Of a stretch of DNA of 64,000 nt, positions 58,031 through 64,000 are shown piece by piece (position 1 is the stretch's first letter; every line of letters starts with the position of its first letter). Source of the stretch: Owenia fusiformis. Taxonomy: Eukaryota; Annelida; Polychaeta; Sabellida; Oweniidae. The stretch lies in NCBI GenBank assembly GCA_903813345.2, contig CAIIXF020000006.1:5570989-5634988 (forward strand). The letters are read 5' to 3'. The notes beneath the pieces are model-generated. The model was not told the DNA's origin, did no database searches, and saw only the letters and a list, made by a program, of their open reading frames with translations. The translations under genes were made by a program, and so were the position numbers.

Positions 58031-59400
58031 TTATATAGAAGTTTCTCTCAACAGAGATGTTGCTGAGGTCCTCCTCACAAGCTTTGAATTTTCAAACAAA
58101 TCAGCCTCGGAAATCACTGAACCAGTGAAGTCAGATGTAATTGAGTCCCCTGCAAAGGACCTTAGACTGGAGGGTCTTTTTGGTGTATCAAACGAGAATT
58201 CCCCTGAAGAAACAGGTTGCGTTAAATCTGAGTTTATTCTCTTTGGACGATTAATCCTTGTTATAGTTTCTCTTTGAGTGTTTATACTGGGTGACCAATA
58301 GATGTCTCTAGATGTTGATGTAGGGGTACTTGTAAAATTATGAATTTCGTGATGTTTCAGGATGTCACTATTTTGAGATTCTGATGCCTCTTTAGCAGGA
58401 ACTTCGCTGCTACTAATAATCCGATTAATGTGTTTTGATAAAACGGACAACTCATCCACTGGAGTAGAAATATCTTCTTCCTCACACAACCTTTTATGCG
58501 CAGTGCCTCTTTCACTTGAGTTCAAAAGATCCAAGTTATTTTTTCTACTGCATTGATCATCAGCTAGAGTGTCATCTCTTTGCTTCACTTTAATATCTTT
58601 CAATTTTGACTGATCTTTGTTTTTATCGTCCCTTACAATACTTATATCCTCTGGAGTACTGAATCTGATATCACTAGCATTAATAGTTCTAACTGCAACA
58701 TTATTTGCAACGCTATCAGTGTTTATAGTTTTACTTTCAACATTTGTTGTTTTACTTATGTTTTTATTGATTAGGCTGCTCCCTCCTCGACTCACTTCTG
58801 GTTTGCTATCATGTTTCTTTAATAAAGGATTGCTGTTACTTCTAGCTCTAGTATTATCTCGATTACTTCCAATACTACAACGTCCACTTCCAATACTATC
58901 TCTTCCACTTCCGATACTATCACGGTTACTTCCAAAACTGTCCCTGTGAGATCTTAAAATGAGATCTTTCTTCTCTCTATGTGTTATGTTAATATCTCTT
59001 TTGGCTCTGCGAATAAGCTCTTCAATTTCACGTTGAGTCTCAGCAATCACTCTCTCTGTCTCTAAAAGGTCTTCATCTGTAGAAGGAATTACTTTTTGGG
59101 AATCAGGAGTGTCTTTACGTTTTACACTATTTGGCGACTTTGCTGTGTCTTTAGTTGCTAAGGTGTCTTTATGAATCTTTATTGTGTCTTCATGGATCGC
59201 TAAAGTGTCTTGTTGAACTTGCGAGGATACAGAGGCAGGTTCAACGCTTGGTAATTGTCAGGATACCGAACATATAGCAGACTCTACGGCTTGGTGATTG
59301 TCATCTCGCCTTATATGGTCATTCTCATCAGTCTTTACAAGGATAGTGTCGTTGCCAAAATTACTGTATGCCTTGAGCGTGTCACATCCAGTACCATAAG
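58031..59400 (-). CDS. unrecognised gene, exon 2
   Basis: Enters in phase 1 (CT then TATGGTACT). Open on both sides of the single TGA. The exon probably continues to 58015, where TTAGAT|gtaagt is a consensus donor 16 bases after the stop codon. Confidence 0.7.
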
Positions 59401-61556
59401 CTTAAAAGAAAAGCTCATTTAATAAAAATCAACAGTAATAATGTTTTATCATAAATGAGGGTTACTAAATGGGAAGTTTTGGATTCAGGGTATATCCTGA
59501 GGGAAATACAATATATCTATCAAAGGGACTATAGGAACAAAGGTAGGTAGATATATTGTATTTCCGAGGGTTATACCCCGTTTTCAAAACCGAGCATCAA
59601 ATCACTGATTTTTATTCCACAATAACTTGTTTTCCCTGGGATATAAACAGGAAATAAAATTGATATTTGAAAATCCTGTATCAGTCAAAATCCAATATCA
59701 GTTCCCGTTTCAGAAATATTCCCGGGGATTTCTCTTGATTGTCACATTTTTTGTTCTATTTTCAAACTTGTTTATAAAATTTTAAAATGTCATATTATAA
59801 ATCAAATTGTATCATTCTATGTCACCATCATTGGGTGATGACAAATTGAACTTAAATTGAATAAGTTTCTAAAAAAGTATTTAAGTCATAAATAATGATA
59901 GGCCATTTAATATGGTGAAATTTAGCATGAGTTAGACAGAATGTCATATACAAAGCACGAACCGAAGGTGAGTCAGTGCAATTGTACTGACATTCTGTCC
60001 AACGAGAGTAGAATTTCACCATATTAAATGGCCTATCATTATTTATTCCGATTCAAACAGAAAATCTTGTTCAGAGAATTGGGGATTTACATCAATGAAA
60101 TAACCAAACTTGCTGTTATTTTCGCCATTCCCAGGTGTGACGTCATAATACAACACAATACATGTACATAGATTTCTGGAAGCAGATTGAATAGAGAATG
60201 GCTCATGGCCAAAATTATACTTTTATTTTTCACATAATGACACATTTTAATAAGGGCAGAACTATTGGTAAAGAACTAGGTATTTACATATGTTATTTCC
60301 TGCTTTCCAATGATAGCTTACCTAGAGGGGACCTTGGTGACAAATCTTTACATATGTTATTTCCTGTTCGTTCCAATGATAGCTTACCTAGAGGCGACCT
60401 TGGTGACAAATCTTTACATATGTTATTTCCTGCTTTCCAATGATAGCTTACCTAGAGGGGACCTTGGTGACAAATCTTTACATATGTTATTTCCTGCTTT
60501 CCAATGATAGCTTACCTAGAGGGGACCTTGGTGACAAATCTTTACATATGTTATTTCCTGCTTTCCAATGATATCTTACCTAGAGGGGACCTTGGTGACA
60601 AATCTTTACATATGTTATTTCCTGCTTTCCAATGATAGCTTACCTAGAGGGGACCTTGGTGACAAATCTTTACATATGTTATTTCCTGCTTTCCAATGAT
60701 AGCTTACCTAAAGGGGACCTTGGTGACAAATCTTTACATATGTTATTTCCTGTTCTTTCCAATGATAGCTTACCGAGAGGGGACCTTGGTGACAAATCTT
60801 TACATATGTTATTTCCTGCTTTCCAATGATAGCTTACCCAAAGGGGACCTTGGTGACAAATCTTTACATATGTTATTTCCTGTTTGTTCCAATGATAGCT
60901 TACCTAGAGGCGACCTTGGTGACAAATCTTTACATATGGTCTTTCCTTCTTTCCAATGATAGCTTACCTAGAGGGGACCTTGCTGACAAATCTTTACATA
61001 TGTTATTTCCTGCTTTCCAATGATAGCTTACCTAGAGGGGACCTTTGCGACAAATCTTTAATTGTGTTATTTCCTGCTTTCCAATGATAGCTTACCTAGA
61101 GGCGACCTTGGTGACAAATCTTTACATATGTTATTTCCTGCTTTCCTATGATAGCTTACCTAAAGGGGACCTTGGTGACAAATCTTTACATATGTTATTT
61201 CCTGTTCTTTCCAATGATAGCTTACCTAGAGGGGACCTTGGTGACAAATCTTTACATATGTTATTTCCTGTTCTTTCCAATGATAGCTTACCTAGAGGGG
61301 ACCTTGGTGACAAATCTTTACATATGTTATTTCCTGTTCTTTCCAATGATAGCTTACCTAAAGGGGACCTTGGTGACAAATCTTTACATATGTTATTTCC
61401 TGTTCTTTCCAATTATAGCTTACCTAGAGGGGACCTTGGTGACAAATCTTTGTGTTTATCTCTCTCTTGTTGTCTGAATATCACCAATGATGTGTCCTCG
61501 TAACGTTGATGTATCCTGTGTAAACTGGTATCTGCTATTTTCCGTCGACTCGTCAT
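58031..61556 (-). CDS. unrecognised two-exon gene with one in-frame TGA
   Basis: Exon 1 61556-61424 (ATG at 61556 directly after an in-frame TAA; acceptor tttacag at 61585 makes an upstream 5' UTR exon likely). Donor CTAG|gtaagc, phase 1. Exon 2 from 59400 (acceptor cttttaag) to TAA at 58031-58033. 501 codons in one frame, interrupted only by TGA at 59258-59260 (codon 92). A stop there gives 91 aa; continuation gives about 500. Seen: basic N-terminus MTSRRKIADTSLHRIHQRYE, then after the TGA an acidic helix (EDLLETERVIAETQREIEEL), repeated RDSIGS hexapeptides, a long disordered Ser/Thr/Asp-rich part, and a C-terminus with TPKRPSSLRSFAGDS. I do not recognise the family and assign no function. 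Context: same strand as RABEPK, whose coding exon starts 230 bp after this stop. Confidence 0.7.
59258..59260 (-). other. in-frame TGA followed by CAA TTA
   Basis: Codons on the minus strand: GTA TCC TGA CAA TTA CCA. CAATTA fits the CARYYA context known to make stop codons leaky. The frame is open for 91 codons before and 408 after. Confidence 0.75.
59476..59590. mobile_element. short inverted-repeat MITE, same family as 29916-30030
   Basis: ttttggattcagggtatatc and gaaatacaatatat on the left face agatatattgtatttccgag and gttttcaaaac on the right. Intron of the unrecognised gene. Confidence 0.65.
59890..60043. mobile_element. 154-bp palindromic MITE
   Basis: aaataatgataggccattta and tatggtgaaatt are mirrored by aatttcaccata and taaatggcctatcattattt. 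Confidence 0.78.
60300..61440 (-). repeat. 18 tandem copies of exon end plus donor, 64-66 bp
   Basis: On the minus strand each unit reads agatttgtcaccaaggtccc, then ctctag|gtaagctatcatt, then ggaaagcaggaaataaca. The functional donor is the first (61424). Copies lie at about 65-bp steps to 60316. Variants ctttag and ctcgg, plus one gtaaga, occur; most keep AG|GTAAG. Confidence 0.93.
61424..61556 (-). CDS. unrecognised gene, exon 1; first copy of donor array
   Basis: 44 codons plus one base. The last 28 bases (AAAGATTTGTCACCAAGGTC and on to CTAG) plus donor are the repeat unit of the array that follows. Confidence 0.7.
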
Positions 61557-61585
61557 TTAGGAGGTTATCCCAGTGAACTGCTGTC

Positions 61586-62370
61586 TGTAAAACATCATAT
61601 TTCAAAGCAGTTGTATTTTATTTGTTGACCAAGCAAACATATCATTCAAGATTTCTGCATGTATTTGCATTCATTTCTTAGCCATTTTGGTATAATTTAC
61701 CCTGTGCAAGAGTCTAGTTATAAACTACCCTCTGCCTCGTATAGATTATATACAGTTTAGCAGACCTGCCCCAAAGATTGGTGCCTTTGACAGCCCCGGG
61801 TAATAAATCATTTTAAATCTACCACGCTGACCCTTTCTTAACCAATCAGCGAAGTGGAAGGAACACGTGCTAAATAAGTGCTCATTAACTATGCGGGGAT
61901 GTCAGAGGAAATGACCATATAGAAAGTCTGTATTTCAACGTCGAACTCTGATTGGCTCGGTGAGATCAGAGATTTATTGTAAACTGAAAGAGTGCAGATG
62001 AAGCTATCTTTTAAGAAGTGAAGTCGAACAAATGCAAAGGGTAGTATAAATCCAATATTGATTCGAACCAAAAAGTTATGCGACACATTTTTGGATATAT
62101 GCCAGACGATCATCTGACAATCAACTGATCATTTGGATTTCTTCTTTTCATTGATTTCTTCGAGTCTGCAGTGTAAGATAATCAAATTCTCTGTGAACCA
62201 AATACAAGGACCTCAAAAAATCAATTGTAAGTGAATTCTACGAATGAAACAATGACCAAAGTGTAATTTAGTATGATTTATAGGTCTTCACTGCTATAAT
62301 TGACTAGTCAAATCAAAAGGTCAGTAGAACATCCCGTCCTTGCATTTGAATTACTAGATTCCCTTCTGCC
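61586..62370 (-). other. 5' flank of the unrecognised gene
   Basis: Should hold a 5' UTR exon and promoter; ccaatcagcg at about 61840 is CCAAT-box-like. No element recognised. Confidence 0.35.
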
Positions 62371-64000
62371 AGCCTAATATGCCCAATATATACTTTATAT
62401 ATGCCCAATATTTAACTTAATATGCCTAATATATACTTTATATATCCCCAATATATACTTTATATATGTCTAATATTTACCTTATATATGCCTAATATAT
62501 ACTTTATATATGCCCAATATATACTTTATATATGCCCAATATATACTTTTTGAATTGCTTCCACTCGCCTATTTATATATGCCTAATATACTTTATATAT
62601 GCCTAATACATTTCCTAATATACTTTATATATGCCTAATACATTGCCTAATATACTTTATATATACCTAATACATTGCCTAATATACTTTATATATACCT
62701 AATACATTGCCTAATATACTTTATATATGCCTAATACATTGCCTAATATACTTTATATATGCCTAATACATTGCCTAATATTTACTTTATATACTGTATG
62801 CCTAAGATATACTTTATATATGCCCAATATATACTTTTTGAATTGCTCCCACTCACCTATTTATATATGCCTAATACATTGCCTAATATACGTTATATAT
62901 GCCTAATACATTGCCTAATATACTTTATATATGCCTAATATACATATATATGCCTAATACATTGCATAATATACTTTATATATGCCTAATACATTGCCTA
63001 ATATACTCTACATATGTCTAATACATTGCCTAATATACTTTATATATGCCTAATACATTGCCTAATATACTTTATATATGCCTATTATACAGATATATGC
63101 CTAATATTTACCTTATATATGCCTAATATATACTTTATATATGCCTAAAACATTGCCTAATATATGTCTAATATATATTTTATATATGACTTATACATTG
63201 CCTACATTAGGCCTAGAATATAGGATGGCCCACAAAAATCTACCCATTTTTCTATAGCTGTCATTCTGCAGCGTGGTGCTTGGATTGAGCATTTTATTAA
63301 TTATTGAAAAAAGTGTAGTAAAAACATTATGATTTCATAGTAATTTGGACAGAAAAATTGTTTAGGTCTCTAGCATCTATTAGAAAAAACAGGAAAAATA
63401 TTAAACTTGTGTTTGTTTTGGCTTTAGAAAAATGGTTCCACCATTTATATGTGCCTAATACATTGCCTAATATATACTTAATAAAGTTTATATATGCCCA
63501 ATACATCACCTAATATATGTCTTATACAGTATATACTTTATAAAGTTTATATAGGCCTAATACATTGCCTAATATATGTCTTATATATACTTTATAAAGT
63601 TTATATATGCCTGATATATTGCTTAATATATGTCTTATACATACTGTATAAAGTTTATATATGCCTAATACATTGCCTAATATATTGCTTATATATACTT
63701 TATAAAGTTTATATATGCCTAATACATAGACAGACATAGACATAATACATGACAGTCATTTTCATATAGTAAAAAATTATATCGTAATCATATCTCTATT
63801 TCGGCGAAAGTATTGAGTTCATGCTCAAAAATAAATTTTGAAAATATGCAATTACTGTATCGATTTACAGTAATCAAGTCGGTATCGGGACTCTAGTTGT
63901 CGAAGTTGGTGAAAGTAAAAAAGGTCTATTACATTGCCTAATATATGTCTTATATATACTTTATAAAGTTTATATATGCCTAATAAATTGCCTAATATAT
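62370..64000 (+). repeat. AT-rich minisatellite, 20-35 bp units of tatatgcctaat type
   Basis: Dozens of copies of tatatgcctaatacattgcc and aatatactttatatatgc. Interrupted at about 63225-63445 by non-repeat DNA with end sequences atggcccacaaaaatctacc and gaaaaatggttccacc, and at 63735-63925. Continues beyond the window. Confidence 0.9.

Noticed and set aside
58617-58949. Plus-strand 110-codon hydrophobic frame
   Set aside because: Antisense of the serine/aspartate-rich minus-strand exon; composition explains it.
59228-59260. Single-base indel as the cause of the in-frame TGA
   Set aside because: The frame before and after the TGA is the same, so one indel cannot explain it; a substitution, editing or a short intron remain possible.
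60198-61503. Several open frames of 65-152 codons on + and 88 on -
   Set aside because: Produced by the 64-66 bp donor array; only the minus-strand exon end at 61424-61556 is coding by phase and start codon.

Overview
This is a eukaryotic, intron-rich, AT-rich animal window, most likely from a marine invertebrate. The evidence is metazoan gene families with compact exons in large introns, a tRNA-derived SINE-like copy, non-LTR retrotransposon fragments and many MITEs with TA, TTAA, 5-bp and 8-bp target duplications. There is no bacterial or viral gene content. I rebuilt gene models by joining exons at AG/GT boundaries with matching codon phase; every model sums to a whole number of codons.

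Layout. 413-31421 (+): a 19-exon OSBPL5/8-type oxysterol-binding-protein-related protein (PH domain, ORD lipid-transfer domain with the HHPP motif, C-terminal tail anchor; about 897 aa). 31422-37011: 3' flank and convergent intergenic space with minisatellites. 37012-52878 (-): a complete 12-exon SLC6 sodium-coupled transporter (about 815 aa) with a roughly 180-aa cytosolic N-terminus and unusual ion/substrate-site residues; TEs fill its introns. 52879-55604: intergenic with a TA-flanked MITE. 55605-57794 (-): RABEPK, the Rab9 effector p40 kelch protein (408 aa, 3 coding exons). 58031-61556 (-): an unrecognised two-exon gene whose frame is interrupted once by a TGA followed by CAATTA, a leaky-stop context. 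Its last exon ends in a donor just after the stop and the RABEPK coding exon begins at an acceptor only 213 bp away, so the two may share a transcript. 61585-64000: 5' flank dominated by an AT-rich minisatellite.

The most striking thing is a recurring architecture. At seven splice junctions in three genes, a 45-81 bp segment spanning the exon/intron boundary has been tandemly multiplied into the intron. One array carries 55 copies of a 3' splice site plus exon (13191-17190). Another carries 72 copies of an exon end plus 5' splice site at an unbroken 68-bp period (18724-23622). Smaller ones have 6, 6, 18, 2 and 2-3 copies. In each case the only copy that keeps the reading frame open is the one at the exon-proximal edge. 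Several other minisatellites lie in the same introns without touching a junction. The splice-junction arrays are my candidate for a previously undescribed phenomenon.

Working relations. The ORP would exchange lipids at ER-plasma-membrane contacts, SLC6 would import an amino acid or related solute, and RABEPK would act in endosome-to-Golgi recycling. Nothing in the sequence links them functionally beyond proximity, apart from the possible shared transcript of RABEPK and its upstream neighbour.
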